In this document: piece by piece, positions 34,822 to 43,898 of the stretch | How the letters are laid out: every line of letters starts with the position of its first letter | Numbering within the stretch: the stretch's first letter is position 1 | Origin: DATBSL01 sp963729875 | Lineage (GTDB): Bacteria; Acidobacteriota; Vicinamibacteria; Fen-336 | Length of the DNA stretch: 64,000 nucleotides | Direction of reading: 5' to 3' | NCBI GenBank assembly: GCA_963729875.1 | Contig: CAVSPR010000009.1 | Span: 372,001 to 436,000, forward strand | The notes under the pieces: model-generated | What the model was told of the DNA's origin: nothing | Database searches by the model: none | The model's input: only the letters and a program-made list of their open reading frames with translations | Translations under genes and position numbers: made by a program

Positions 34822-35535
34822 CTACCGCGCCGGCGGGAGGAAGACGAACTCGCGGAAGGCCCCGGCGTCGTGAAAGCTCTGCCCGGACGGGGGCGACCAC
34901 GCCGCGAACACCGCGTCCTTCTCCCGGGCCCCCGGGCCCCCCGGCCGCTCGATGCGGAACACGTTGAAGCGCCAGCGGTCGCCGGCCTTCGGCGGAACGG
35001 CCACCTTCCCGGCCGAGGGCAGCGGCCGCAGGCCCGACCACGGGAGGAACGCAGTCGCCGTCCAGCCCGTCGCCTTCCCGGCCGCGTCCTTCGCCGCGTG
35101 CACGCGCGTCTCGAGGCCGGCGAGGTTCCAGTCGATGTCGCCCTTCTTGTCCGGCCAGGGCGAGATCATGCGCAGGTCGCAGACGACGTTCGCGGGGTTG
35201 ATCTCGAGCTCATAGTAGTCGCGCCCCGAACGGTCCGCGTCCAGGAAGATCTCGACGACCTCCTCGTCCCACAGGTGCTCGTCGCGCCGGGTCATGGTGT
35301 GCCAGGGCGAGGGGTCGGTCGAGTCGAAGCGCAGGAAGAGCCCCTCGTCGCTCCACAGCGCGCGGAAGCGCGTGGTGTACGCGGCGGGACCCCACTCGAC
35401 CGCGAGAGCCCCCGCCCAGGCCGCCCCGTCCGCGGCGAGGAGACTCTCGACGGGAGCAACCGCCCGCGCGACCTCGTACGATGGCGAAGAGGCCACGAGG
35501 ACCGTGGTCAGAAGTGACGCCGCCAGCGGCGTCAC
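34822..35535 (-). CDS. Secreted CBM9-like carbohydrate-binding protein
   Basis: 237 aa. Signal peptide (MTPLAASLLTTVLVASSPS), then a DOMON/CBM9-type beta-sandwich: LWSDEGLFLRFDSTDPSPW, EEVVEIFLDADRSGRDYYE, ELEINPANVVCDLRM, TGWTATAFLPWSGL, RWRFNVFRIERPGG. Proteins of this kind bind sugars or are standalone modules in polysaccharide loci. GTG 35535 overlaps the stop of the amidohydrolase gene (GTGA), showing coupled translation. Probably periplasmic or exported. Confidence 0.8.
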   Translation of the reverse strand: MTPLAASLLTTVLVASSPSYEVARAVAPVESLLAADGAAWAGALAVEWGPAAYTTRFRALWSDEGLFLRFDSTDPSPWHTMTRRDEHLWDEEVVEIFLDADRSGRDYYELEINPANVVCDLRMISPWPDKKGDIDWNLAGLETRVHAAKDAAGKATGWTATAFLPWSGLRPLPSAGKVAVPPKAGDRWRFNVFRIERPGGPGAREKDAVFAAWSPPSGQSFHDAGAFREFVFLPPAR

Positions 35536-36742
35536 AGCGTGAGCCCCAGGAGCCGCTCGGCGTTCTCGTGGTAGACCTTCTTCAGGACGGCATCGGGCAG
35601 GGCGATGCCGTAGATGCGCCACCGCCCCTGCGGCGGGACCGAGGCCGGCGCGTAGTCGAAGTACTCGTCGTCGGTCTCGAGGAAGCGGTAGTAGATCTCG
35701 TACAGCTCGTCCTTGAAGACCTGCTGCGGTGTCGCCTCGCCCTCCGGCGGCGGGATCGCGTCGGTCCCGAAGAAGATCCGGTCCTGGTACGTCTCGAAGA
35801 ACTTCCGCGCGGCGCGCGGCTGCCGGCCGAGCTCGCCGATGCGGGCGCCGAGCTCGACGGCCAGGTTCGGAAAGCGGTCGAGCGAGGCGGACACGAAGGG
35901 CAGGTTCTCGGCATCGTGGCCCACGTGCAGGCCCACGAAGAGGGTCTTCGGGTGGCGCGCGAAGACCCGGTCCCGCGCCGCCATGATCTCCTCGTGGCTG
36001 GGGAAGTCCTTCCCGTGGAACGACCAGTCGGGGTGGTGGCCGAGCTCGTCGTACCTCTCGTTCGTGCAGTCGATGGGCAGGAAGAAGGCCTCGGGGTCCG
36101 AGACGTGGATGTAGACGGGCAGGCGGTGGGCGGCGCACGCCTCCCACATCGGGTCGAAGCGCCGGTCGTCCACCTTGACGAGGGGCCCCTCCCGGCCCCG
36201 CTCGCGGAGGTAGAGGCCGAGGGTCTTCAGGACCTTGACCCCCTTCGCCCCGGCCCGGGCCCCTTCTCGATCGCGTCGGCCTGGAGCTGCGGGAACTGCG
36301 GGTTCGCCCACTCGCCCCACATCGGCTCCGTGCACGTGTGGAAGCGGCCCGGGTGCGCCCGGTCGAGGGCCGTGATCGCCTGCTCGAGGCCGTTGCCGAA
36401 GCCGCCGGTCAGGTTGACGACGGCCTTGACGCCCTTGCGGTCCATCACGGCGAGCGCGTCCTTGGCGGACGTGGTGAAGCCGACCGCGTCCTCGCTGGCG
36501 GCGCCCTTGCGGCCGCCCTTCGCGAAGGTGAAGTGAGTGTGGACGTCGATGACCGGGAAGCGCGGCGTCGCTACCCGGGTCTCCTTCACGTGGAGCATGG
36601 ACCGCGGGCGGAAGTCCTGGAGGCGAAGCGGCTGGTCGCCCGCGGGGCAACCGGACTCGTCGGCCTGTGCCCCGCGCGGGGCGAGGGTGCTCACCGCCCC
36701 CAGCCCGGCGGCGGCGAGCCAGCTCCTGCGGTCCCATTCCAT
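35532..36742 (-). CDS. Secreted amidohydrolase (amidohydrolase_2 family), frameshifted
   Basis: About 403 aa if repaired. N-terminal half from ATG 36742 (MEWDRRSWLAAAGLGAVSTL, twin-Arg-like/Sec signal) carries the metal motif VIDVHTHF. The C-terminal half, in a different frame, carries VKVDDRRFDPMWEAC, VYIHVSDPEAFF, FVGLHVGHD and the final FFGTDAIPP metal-binding Asp. The frames meet between about 36233 and 36266; adding one G to the four-G run (36260-36263 on this strand) gives the continuous A-D-A-I-E-K-G-A-R-A-G-A-K-G-V. The first frame otherwise ends in a stop at 36227. Related to the amidohydrolase at 56885. It follows the aldolase gene by 14 bp behind an AAGGAG site. Confidence 0.82.
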
Positions 36743-36756
36743 GGCTTGTTCTCCTT

Positions 36757-37638
36757 CTAACGCGGGCATCGCGCGAGGATGGCGTGCACCCGCCGGGTCA
36801 GGGCCAACGCCTCGTCGAGCCCTCGCAGCCACATGTTGCGCCCGAACATCACCCCGGTCGCCCCGCACTCCATGTAGAGCTTGACCTTGCGGAGGACGGC
36901 CGCGTCGTCGTCCTGCTTGACGCCGCCGGAGAAGAGCACCATCACCTTGCCGGCCGAGCGCACCACGCGGCGCAGCCGCGCCGGCGCGTCCTCGCGCAGC
37001 GAGCGGTAGGGCTCCGGGCTCGCGCCGGGGTCCTCCGCCGGCTCGTGGAGCTTCACGACGTCCGCGCCCAGCTCCTCCGAGACCCGCGCCGCGTAGTCCT
37101 GGGCGTAGAGCGTGCCCTTGCCACCCTTCGCCTCGATGTCGCGGCCGCGGGGGTAGGCCCACACGACGAGCGGCATGCCGAAGCGCTCGCACTCCTGCCG
37201 CACCTTGCCGTACTCGCGGATCTCGACGTCCTGCCGCGGCGACCCCACGTACACCGTGTACCCGACCGCGTCCGCGCCGAGGCGAACCGCGTCTTCGACG
37301 CTCGCGAAGGCGGGGGAGACGGCCTCGGCGTCGTCCGCGATGTTCGTCTTGCCGTTGAGCTTCAGGACGAGGGGAATCCGCCCGGCGTGCTCGGCCATGT
37401 ACTTCTCGGCGAGGCCGACGCCGAGGGCGATTGCCGAGAAGCGGCCCTCCACGGCGAGGCGGAACTGGTAGCTCGTGTCGAGCGCGGGCGGGTTCGGGAA
37501 GAAGTCGGTCGGTCCGTGCTCGAGCCCCTGGTCGAGGGGCAGGACCATGAGCGTTCCGTTGCCGGGCCCGTGCCCGTACAGCAGACGCCACAAGCGGACC
37601 CGCTTGCCGTGGGCGAGGGACAGGGACGAGAGCGACAT
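36757..37638 (-). CDS. Class I aldolase, DhnA/FbaB/LsrF family
   Basis: 293 aa Schiff-base aldolase of the DhnA type. Features: MVLPLDQGLEHGPTDFF, PLVLKLNGKTN, DAVGYTVYVGS, the lysine in GADVVKLHEP, VLFSGGVKQDD and GVMFGRNMWLR. Such enzymes cleave fructose-1,6-bisphosphate or related phosphorylated ketoses; in this setting tagatose-1,6-bisphosphate or a deoxy-sugar phosphate is possible. An in-frame ATG at 37677 exists, but using it would put two of the regulatory CGTTTC repeats inside the coding region, and its extra residues (MKRKSQARNDRPG) look unlike the family, so I use ATG 37638. Confidence 0.88.
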   Translation of the reverse strand: MSLSSLSLAHGKRVRLWRLLYGHGPGNGTLMVLPLDQGLEHGPTDFFPNPPALDTSYQFRLAVEGRFSAIALGVGLAEKYMAEHAGRIPLVLKLNGKTNIADDAEAVSPAFASVEDAVRLGADAVGYTVYVGSPRQDVEIREYGKVRQECERFGMPLVVWAYPRGRDIEAKGGKGTLYAQDYAARVSEELGADVVKLHEPAEDPGASPEPYRSLREDAPARLRRVVRSAGKVMVLFSGGVKQDDDAAVLRKVKLYMECGATGVMFGRNMWLRGLDEALALTRRVHAILARCPR

Positions 37639-37649
37639 TCCGGGCCTAT

Positions 37650-37705
37650 CGTTTCTTGCTTGACTCTTGCGTTTCATTGCGATAATTTGCCAATGCTTTC
37701 GTTTT
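37650..37705. promoter_or_regulatory. Phased CGTTTY repeats in a divergent promoter region
   Basis: CGTTTC at 37650 and 37670 and CGTTTT at 37700 are direct repeats on exactly the same helical face (20 and 30 bp apart). A related CGATAA lies at 37680. The 131-bp gap is A/T-rich and serves the aldolase operon to the left and the AgaS-like operon to the right. Direct TTTCG/CGTTT-type repeats are typical targets of DeoR-family sugar repressors, and one is encoded at 23655-24476. Confidence 0.55.
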
Positions 37706-37769
37706 GTAGCTGATGGTGGAGGCGCGTGTCAAGCCGAATTCTCCCCCAGAACCACCGGTGGAGACTGAA

Positions 37770-39001
37770 ATGAACGGCACAGAGACGTTGCCGTCCTCCG
37801 TCGACGCGTGGCTCGCGTCTCTCGCTGGCCCCGGCGCCCTCGGTGCACTGCTCTCTCCCCCCTGGAGGAGCAGCTTCGTCGAGGCTACGGCCACACTCTT
37901 CGTGAGATCGCCCAGCAACCGGTGACCTGGATCGAGACTGCCGACCGCATGAGAGGGCACCTCGCGGCAATCGAGGAGAGCCTCGCCGGCGTCTCGGCCG
38001 TGGTCTTCACGGGCTCGGGGAGCTCGGTCTACGCCGCGGAGTGCGTGGCGCCCTGTCTGCACCGCAGCCTGGGCGTCCCCGTGTCGGCCGTCCCGGCGGG
38101 CCTCATCCTGACCCACCCGGAGACCTGCCTGCCCCCGGCCGGCCCGTTCCTCGTGGTCTCGCTCGCCCGATCGGGCAACAGCCCCGAGAGCCGCGCCGTC
38201 GTGGACTGGCTGCTCGAGAGCCGGCCCCAGGCCCGGCACCTCTTCATCACCTGCAACCGGCAGGGCGCCCTCGCCACGTCCTATGGTCATCGCCCCGACG
38301 TCCGGACGATCGTCCTCGACGAGAAGACGGACGACCGCAGCCTGGTGATGACGAGCAGCTTCACGAACCTGGTTCTCGCCGGGCGCGCTCTCGCCGGCAA
38401 CCCCGGTGCCTGCGAGGCCCGCGCTCTCGGGCTCGCGCGAGCCGCCGCCGTCCTGCTGCGGGAACGGGCCGCCGCTCTCGACGTGACCGCGCGAAGCGGC
38501 TTCGGCTCGGTCGTCTACCTCGGCAGCGGCTGCCGTCTCGGCTCCGCCCGGGAGGCCGCGCTCAAGATGCTGGAGATGAACGCGGGCGAGGTCTTCACCT
38601 TCGCCGAGTCCTACCTCGGCCTGCGGCACGGGCCCATGTCGGGGATCCGACCCGACACGCTGGTGGTGGCGTTCGTGTCGTCGGACCCGCTCGTGCGCGC
38701 CTACGAGCGGGACCTGCTTCTCGAGCTGGATCACAAGGGTCTCGGCGCCGGGCGCGTGATCCTGGGCGCGCGGGTCCTCCCGAGCATCGTCGCCTCGACC
38801 GACGCCCTCGTCCTCGACGGCGAGGCGTGCACGCCGTGCGCGGACGAGGACCTGACTCTCCTCGACGCCCTCGTGGGCCAGCTCCTCGCGTTCTTCCGCT
38901 GCCTGGCCGGAGGCCACCGCCCCGACTCCCCGTCGGAGGACAGCGTGATCACGCGGGTCGTGAACGGCTTCGAGATCCACCGGCGGAACGGGACGAGGTG
39001 A
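37770..39001 (+). CDS. agaS: AgaS-like SIS-domain aminosugar-phosphate deaminase/isomerase, frameshifted
   Basis: About 410 aa if repaired. From ATG 37770 (MNGTETLPSSVDAWL) the frame runs to a six-C stretch (37857-37862); one added C joins it to the main frame P-P-L-E-E-Q-L-R-R. The hallmark HTLREIAQQPVTW is that of AgaS, which deaminates/isomerises galactosamine-6-phosphate to tagatose-6-phosphate. Two SIS domains follow: VVFTGSGSSVYAAE, VVSLARSGNSPES, then YLGSGCRLGSAREAALKMLEM and the FAESYLGLRHGPMS segment. Cytoplasmic. First gene of the right-hand operon, four bases ahead of the PfkB kinase. Confidence 0.85.
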
Positions 39002-39005
39002 GGGC

Positions 39006-39926
39006 GTGAAGAGGGTCCTCTGCGCCGGGGAGATCAACGTCGACCTCGTCCTGCAGGGCTACACGGAGTTCCCGGTGCCGGGGAAGGAGGTCCTCGTCCG
39101 GGACTTCGCGATGGTGCTCGGCAGCGCCACCGCGATCATGGCCATGGGGCTCGCGCGGCTCGGCACGACGGTCGCGTTCGTGGGCCGGGTCGGCGACGAC
39201 GTCTGGGGTCGCTACTGCCTCGAGGACATGGCCGGCCGCGGCATCGATCTCTCCCGCGTGATCCGAGGGGGCGGCCCGAAGACGGGCGTGACCGTCTCCA
39301 TCACCCACCCCCTCGACCGCGCCCTCGTCACCTACCTGGGGGCGATCAGCGCGCTGAGCGGAGCGGACGTGCCGGACTCCGCGATGGCCGGGCTCGACCA
39401 CCTGCACGCATCGTCCTTCTTCTTCCAGGAGGGCCTGCGCCCGGACTTCCCCGACCTGTTCGCCCGAGCGCACCGCGCCGGGCTCACCACCTCGCTCGAC
39501 ACCGGCTTCGACCCGAGCGGGCAGTGGGACGGGGGCCTGCGGGAGACGCTGCGCGAGACGGACCTCTTCTTCCCGAACGAGGTCGAGCTCGAGGCGCTCA
39601 CTGGCACCGCCGACCCCGCGGAAGGCCTCCGGCGGCTCGAGAACGGGAGGACGCGCGTCGTGGCCAAGCTGGGGACGAACGGCGCGATGACGCTGGAGGG
39701 CGGTCGCCCCGTCCACGTGCCCGCCTACCCGGTGGAGCCGATCGACACCACGGGCGCCGGCGACTCCTTCAACGCCGGCTTCCTGCACCGGTGGCTGCAA
39801 GGGGCGCCGCTCGTCGAGTGCCTGCGGCTGGGCGCGGCCTGCGGCGGCCTCAGCACGCTCGGCCTCGGCGGCACGGCGGCGCAGCCGACCCTCGAGGCCG
39901 CCGAGCGACTCGTCCGGATGGTGTAG
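39006..39926 (+). CDS. PfkB-family sugar kinase
   Basis: 306 aa ribokinase-like enzyme. N-terminal GEINVDLVLQGY and GSATAIMAMGLARLG; the second PfkB signature DTTGAGDSFNAGF contains the catalytic Asp; VVAKLGTNGA and FFPNEVELEALTG are typical. It begins at GTG 39006, four bases after the AgaS-like stop. In an Aga-type pathway it would phosphorylate the hexosamine (AgaK role) or tagatose-6-phosphate; the sequence alone cannot decide. Start GTG is preceded by AGGTGAGGGC. Confidence 0.88.
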   Translation: MKRVLCAGEINVDLVLQGYTEFPVPGKEVLVRDFAMVLGSATAIMAMGLARLGTTVAFVGRVGDDVWGRYCLEDMAGRGIDLSRVIRGGGPKTGVTVSITHPLDRALVTYLGAISALSGADVPDSAMAGLDHLHASSFFFQEGLRPDFPDLFARAHRAGLTTSLDTGFDPSGQWDGGLRETLRETDLFFPNEVELEALTGTADPAEGLRRLENGRTRVVAKLGTNGAMTLEGGRPVHVPAYPVEPIDTTGAGDSFNAGFLHRWLQGAPLVECLRLGAACGGLSTLGLGGTAAQPTLEAAERLVRMV

Positions 39927-39938
39927 CCTCACGGGGCC

Positions 39939-41252
39939 ATGAACGCGCTTCTCGCCCTCCCCCGAGCCCTGAGAGGGCGCTACCGCTGGTGGATCGGCGG
40001 GCTGCTCTTCCTCTCGACCGTCATCAACTACCTCGACCGGCAGACTCTCAGCGTCCTCGGGCCCACGCTCAAGGCCGAGTTCCACTGGTCGAACCAGGAC
40101 TTCGCGCTCATCATCATCGCGTTCCGCGTCGCCTACACGGTGATGCAGACGGTGGGAGGACGCCTCCTCGACCGGATCGGCACCCGCCGCGGCCTGACCC
40201 TCTCGGTGCTCTGGTACTCGACGGTGGCCGTGCTCACCTCCTTCGCGTCCGGGCTGCGGAGCTTCTGCGCGTTCCGCTTCCTGCTCGGCGCGGGCGAGGC
40301 GGCGAACTGGCCAGGGGCCACGAAGGCCGTCTCCGAGTGGTTCCCCCGCCGCGAGCGGGGCTGGGCGGTGGCCCTCTTCGACAGCGGCTCCTCGGTGGGG
40401 GCGGCGGTGGCCCCGGCGCTCGTCCTCTTCCTCGTGGGGCACTTCGGCGGATGGCGCCCGGCCTTCGTCGTGACCGGGATCCTCGGCTTCCTCTGGGTGG
40501 TCGCGTGGCGTCTCAACTACCACCCGCCGGAGACGCACCCGAAGGTCACCGACGCGGAACGGGCGATGATCCTCGCCGACCGCGCCGCCGAGCACGCGGA
40601 GGCCCCGCCGGAGGCGGGCGAGTCGCTCCCGCGCTGGTCCGAGCTGCTGCGGCTGCGCCAGACGTGGGGGGTCATCGCGGCCCGCGGCCTCACCGACCCC
40701 GTCTGGTTCATGATCGCGGACTGGTTCGCGATCTACCTCGACTCGAAGGGCTTCTCCCTCGCCGAGACCGCGGCCGGGTTCTGGGTGCCGTTCCTCGCGG
40801 CGGACCTCGGAAACTTCTTCGGCGGGGGCTTCTCCAGCCACCTCATCCGCCGGGGCTGGCCGGTCGGCCGGGCGCGCAAGGCCCTCGTCGTGGGCGGTGC
40901 CTTCGGCGTCCTCGCCCTCGTGCCCGCCGCCTTCCTCTCCGACTTCCGGAGCCTCGTGGCCTGCTTCGCGGTCGCCACCTTCTCCTACGCGGCCATGTCC
41001 ACGATGGCCCTCTCGCTCCCCGCGGACCTCTACCAGAGCCGGGCGGTGGCCACGGTCTCGGGCCTCGCGGGGACCGGGGCCGGCCTCGGCACCATCGGCG
41101 CGACGTACCTGATCGGGCTCGTCGCCGACCGCTTCTCGTTCACCCCGATCCTGATCGTCGCGAGCTTCGTGCCCTTCGCCGCCGCGATCCTCGTCCTCGC
41201 CCTCGTGCGCAACACGGCGGAGTCGGGCCGGGGGCTCGTCAAGGTGATCTGA
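39939..41252 (+). CDS. MFS permease, ACS/hexuronate-transporter (ExuT-like) family
   Basis: 437 aa, 12 membrane segments. The first helix ends in INYLDRQTLSVLGP, typical of the anion:cation symporter group that includes ExuT and GudP; GRLLDRIGTRRG and GAGEAANWPGATKAVSEWFP are the conserved cytoplasmic and helix-4 motifs. Expected to import a hexuronate or other acidic sugar by proton symport across the inner membrane. Starts 13 bp after the kinase and overlaps the dehydrogenase start by one base (TGATG). Its presence favours an acidic or amino sugar entering unphosphorylated, which the neighbouring kinase then traps. Confidence 0.9.
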   Translation: MNALLALPRALRGRYRWWIGGLLFLSTVINYLDRQTLSVLGPTLKAEFHWSNQDFALIIIAFRVAYTVMQTVGGRLLDRIGTRRGLTLSVLWYSTVAVLTSFASGLRSFCAFRFLLGAGEAANWPGATKAVSEWFPRRERGWAVALFDSGSSVGAAVAPALVLFLVGHFGGWRPAFVVTGILGFLWVVAWRLNYHPPETHPKVTDAERAMILADRAAEHAEAPPEAGESLPRWSELLRLRQTWGVIAARGLTDPVWFMIADWFAIYLDSKGFSLAETAAGFWVPFLAADLGNFFGGGFSSHLIRRGWPVGRARKALVVGGAFGVLALVPAAFLSDFRSLVACFAVATFSYAAMSTMALSLPADLYQSRAVATVSGLAGTGAGLGTIGATYLIGLVADRFSFTPILIVASFVPFAAAILVLALVRNTAESGRGLVKVI

Positions 41253-42262
41253 TGCCCCGGCCGCGGCTCGTCGTCCTCGCCCCCGTAGCCCTCTTCCGCT
41301 CGTTCTTCGACTCTCCCCGCGCGCGGCGGCTCTCGCGTGCCTTCGCGTGGACGCGGGTCGCGGGGAGAACACCCACGCCCGCGGTACGTGCGGCCCTGCG
41401 CGGGGCCGAGGCCCTCGTCACCACGTGGGACAGCCCGATCTTCGGCGAGGAGCTCCGGTCGCTGGCGCCGCGGCTGCGGGTGGTGGCGCACTGCGGGGGC
41501 GAGGTGAAGGGACGCTTCGCCCGGCCGCTGTTCGAGCACCTGACGATCGCCAACGCCCCCGGGCCCATGGCCCCCTACGTCGCCGAGCTCGCCGTCACGT
41601 TCGTGCTGATGGCCGTGCGGCGCATCGACGAGTACCGCGCGGCGCTGCGCCGGCCATCGCACGCCGTCTACGCCGCGCTGCACACCCACGGGGCGGGGAG
41701 GGAGGCGCTGCGCGGGCGAACGGTCGGGGTCCTCGGCCTCGGGCGCATCGGGCAGGAGACGGCGCGGCTCCTCGCGCCGTTCGGCCCGCGGCTGCTGGCC
41801 CACGACCCGTACATAGCGCCCCGTGTCGCCCTCGCCCTCGGCGCGACCCTCGTGCCCCTGCGCCGCCTGCTCCGCGAGTCCGAGCACCTCGTGATCGCCG
41901 CCGGCCTCACGGACGAGACGCGCGGCCTCCTCGACCGCGCGTCGCTGCGCCTCCTGCCCGACGGGGCCATGGTCGTGAACGTGGCCCGCGGCGGGATCGT
42001 GGACCTTCCCGCCCTCACGGCCGAGGTTCGATCGGGCCGGCTCCGCTGCGCCCTCGACGTGACCGACCCGCTCGAGCCGTTGCCGAAGCGCCACCCCCTG
42101 CGCCGGATGAGCGGCGCGATCCTGACCCCCCACGTCGGGGCGGCGGCGGTCGAGGTCCGGCGGGCCATGGCGGACATCGTTCTCGACGCCCTCGAGCGCT
42201 TCTTCGCGGGGAGGCGCGTGCCGACGAGGGTCACCCCCGCCATGCTGGACCGGATGACATGA
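41252..42262 (+). CDS. D-2-hydroxyacid dehydrogenase family oxidoreductase
   Basis: 336 aa NAD(P)-dependent enzyme. Rossmann motif GVLGLGRIGQETARLL about residue 160; catalytic Arg in VVNVARGGIVD, the acidic partner in DPLEPLP and the His in ILTPHVGAA complete the triad. It resembles phosphoglycerate/glyoxylate reductase-like proteins that act on sugar acids. ATG 41252 overlaps the MFS stop by one base, and its own stop overlaps the next start by ATGA. In this operon it may reduce or oxidise a keto sugar acid. Confidence 0.88.
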   Translation: MPRPRLVVLAPVALFRSFFDSPRARRLSRAFAWTRVAGRTPTPAVRAALRGAEALVTTWDSPIFGEELRSLAPRLRVVAHCGGEVKGRFARPLFEHLTIANAPGPMAPYVAELAVTFVLMAVRRIDEYRAALRRPSHAVYAALHTHGAGREALRGRTVGVLGLGRIGQETARLLAPFGPRLLAHDPYIAPRVALALGATLVPLRRLLRESEHLVIAAGLTDETRGLLDRASLRLLPDGAMVVNVARGGIVDLPALTAEVRSGRLRCALDVTDPLEPLPKRHPLRRMSGAILTPHVGAAAVEVRRAMADIVLDALERFFAGRRVPTRVTPAMLDRMT

Positions 42263-43872
42263 TCCGACTCTCCTTCTCGACCCTCGGCTGCCCCGGGTGG
42301 ACCCTGGCTCGCATCGTCGACGAGGCCTCCCGCATGGGCTACGACGGGGTCGAGCTGCGCTTCCTCGAGCACGACGACGCGCTCTGGGCCCGCCCCGAGC
42401 TCGCGGGCGCCGGCCTCGCCGAGACGCGCGCCCGCCTCGCCGACGCCGGTCTCGCCGTCCCCTGCGTCGATACCCGGTCCTTCTTCCACAGCCCCGACCC
42501 CGCCGCGCGAAAGACGGCCGTCGAGGAAGCGGAGCGCACGGCCGAGGTGGCCGCGCGGCTCGGGGCGGCGGGCATCCGCGTGTTCGGCGACCGCGTGCAG
42601 CCGGGAGCCGACCTCCGCTCCACGCGGGGGTGGATCGTGGAGGCGCTCGCGACGCTCCGCGACCGCCTGCGCGGCAGCGGGGTCGGGGTCTGGCTCGAGA
42701 CCCACGGCGACTTCGCGACCGCCGCCGCGACCCGCTCGCTCCTGGAGGAGGCGGGAGGCGAGGGGCTCGGGGCGGTCTGGGACCCGGCCAACGCCTTCTC
42801 GGAGTTCGGCGAGGAGCCCGAGGCGGGGGCCCTCGCCCTCGGGCCCTTCCTGCGCCACGCCCACCTCAAGGACGAGCGGCGGCCGCCCGACGGGAAGATC
42901 CCCTGGCCACCCGTCCTGCCCGGCCGCGGCGATTTCCCCGCGGACCGCGTCCTCGCGTGGCTGCAGGGGGCAGGAGGCGACCGCTGGGCGTCCTTCGAGT
43001 GGGAGAAGCGCTGGCACCCGCACATCGAAGACCCGGAGGTGGCGCTGCCGCATTTCCTCCGCTGGGCCGCCGACGAGCTCCGGGGGCGCCGCGCACCGGC
43101 GCGCACCGGTGCGCGCGTGCTCACCTGCGGCCGCCTGCGGGTGGAGGTCTTCCCCAGCCGACCCATGATGGGCCTCGCGGCCGCGCGCGCGGTGGCCGAG
43201 GCCCTCCGGGGCCTCCTCGCGCGCGAGGGGAGGGCCGCCGTCGTCTTCGCGTCCGCGCCTTCGCAGAACGAGTTCCTCGCCGCGCTGCGCGACGAGCCCG
43301 GGATCGACTGGCCGAAGATCACCGCCTTCCACCTCGACGAGTACGTCGGCATCGCCCCCGGCCATCCCGCGTCCTTCCGCCGATTCCTCGTCGACCGGCT
43401 CTTCTCGCACGTGACGATCGCGGCCTTCCACGGCCTCGACGGCCAGGCCCGCGACCTCCCGGCCGAGTGCGCGCGCTACACCGCGCTGCTGCTCCGGGAG
43501 CCGCCCGCTCTCGCGATCCTCGGGATCGGCGAGAACGGCCACCTGGCCTTCATCGACCCGCCGGTGTGCGACTTCGCGGAGCCGGCCGACGTCCGGGTGG
43601 TGGAGCTCGACGAGCCGTGCCGGCGACAGCAGGTGAGCGACGGCTGCTTCCCGGGCCTCGACGAGGTCCCGCGCACGGCCCTCTCGCTGACCGTCCCCTT
43701 CCTGATGCGGGTCCCGCGCGCGGTGGCGATCGTTCCCGGCCCGGCCAAGCGCGCGGCGATCACGGCGGCGCTCCAGGGGCCGGTCACAACGGCCTGCCCT
43801 GCCTCGGTCCTGCGCCGCCACCGCGACGCGACGCTCTTCCTCGACGAGGACTCCGCCGCCGGGCTCGGCTGA
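42259..43872 (+). CDS. Fusion: sugar-phosphate isomerase/epimerase TIM barrel + glucosamine-6-phosphate deaminase
   Basis: 537 aa. Residues 1-275: xylose-isomerase-like (AP-endonuclease 2) TIM barrel with STLGCPGWTLARIVDEA, YDGVELRF, VWLETHGDF, AVWDPANAF, HAHLKDERR and SFEWEKRWHP. Residues about 288-537: NagB-type domain with ITAFHLDEYVGI, the active-site GIGENGHLAFIDPP and CRRQQVSDGCF. The NagB catalytic stretch has Glu where classical enzymes have Asp (GVGNDGH). No stop occurs in any plus frame across the linker (43081-43150), so the two domains are truly joined. ATGA overlap with the dehydrogenase gene. It joins isomerisation and deamination of an amino-sugar phosphate in one polypeptide. 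Confidence 0.85.
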   Translation: MIRLSFSTLGCPGWTLARIVDEASRMGYDGVELRFLEHDDALWARPELAGAGLAETRARLADAGLAVPCVDTRSFFHSPDPAARKTAVEEAERTAEVAARLGAAGIRVFGDRVQPGADLRSTRGWIVEALATLRDRLRGSGVGVWLETHGDFATAAATRSLLEEAGGEGLGAVWDPANAFSEFGEEPEAGALALGPFLRHAHLKDERRPPDGKIPWPPVLPGRGDFPADRVLAWLQGAGGDRWASFEWEKRWHPHIEDPEVALPHFLRWAADELRGRRAPARTGARVLTCGRLRVEVFPSRPMMGLAAARAVAEALRGLLAREGRAAVVFASAPSQNEFLAALRDEPGIDWPKITAFHLDEYVGIAPGHPASFRRFLVDRLFSHVTIAAFHGLDGQARDLPAECARYTALLLREPPALAILGIGENGHLAFIDPPVCDFAEPADVRVVELDEPCRRQQVSDGCFPGLDEVPRTALSLTVPFLMRVPRAVAIVPGPAKRAAITAALQGPVTTACPASVLRRHRDATLFLDEDSAAGLG

Positions 43873-43898
43873 GGCCGCCGGACAATTGTGAGAAGACC

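Noticed and set aside
43081..43150. Separate NagB gene starting at an internal GTG (about 43117)
   Set aside because: No stop codon ends the upstream TIM-barrel domain in any plus frame here, so a single fused protein is the simpler reading.
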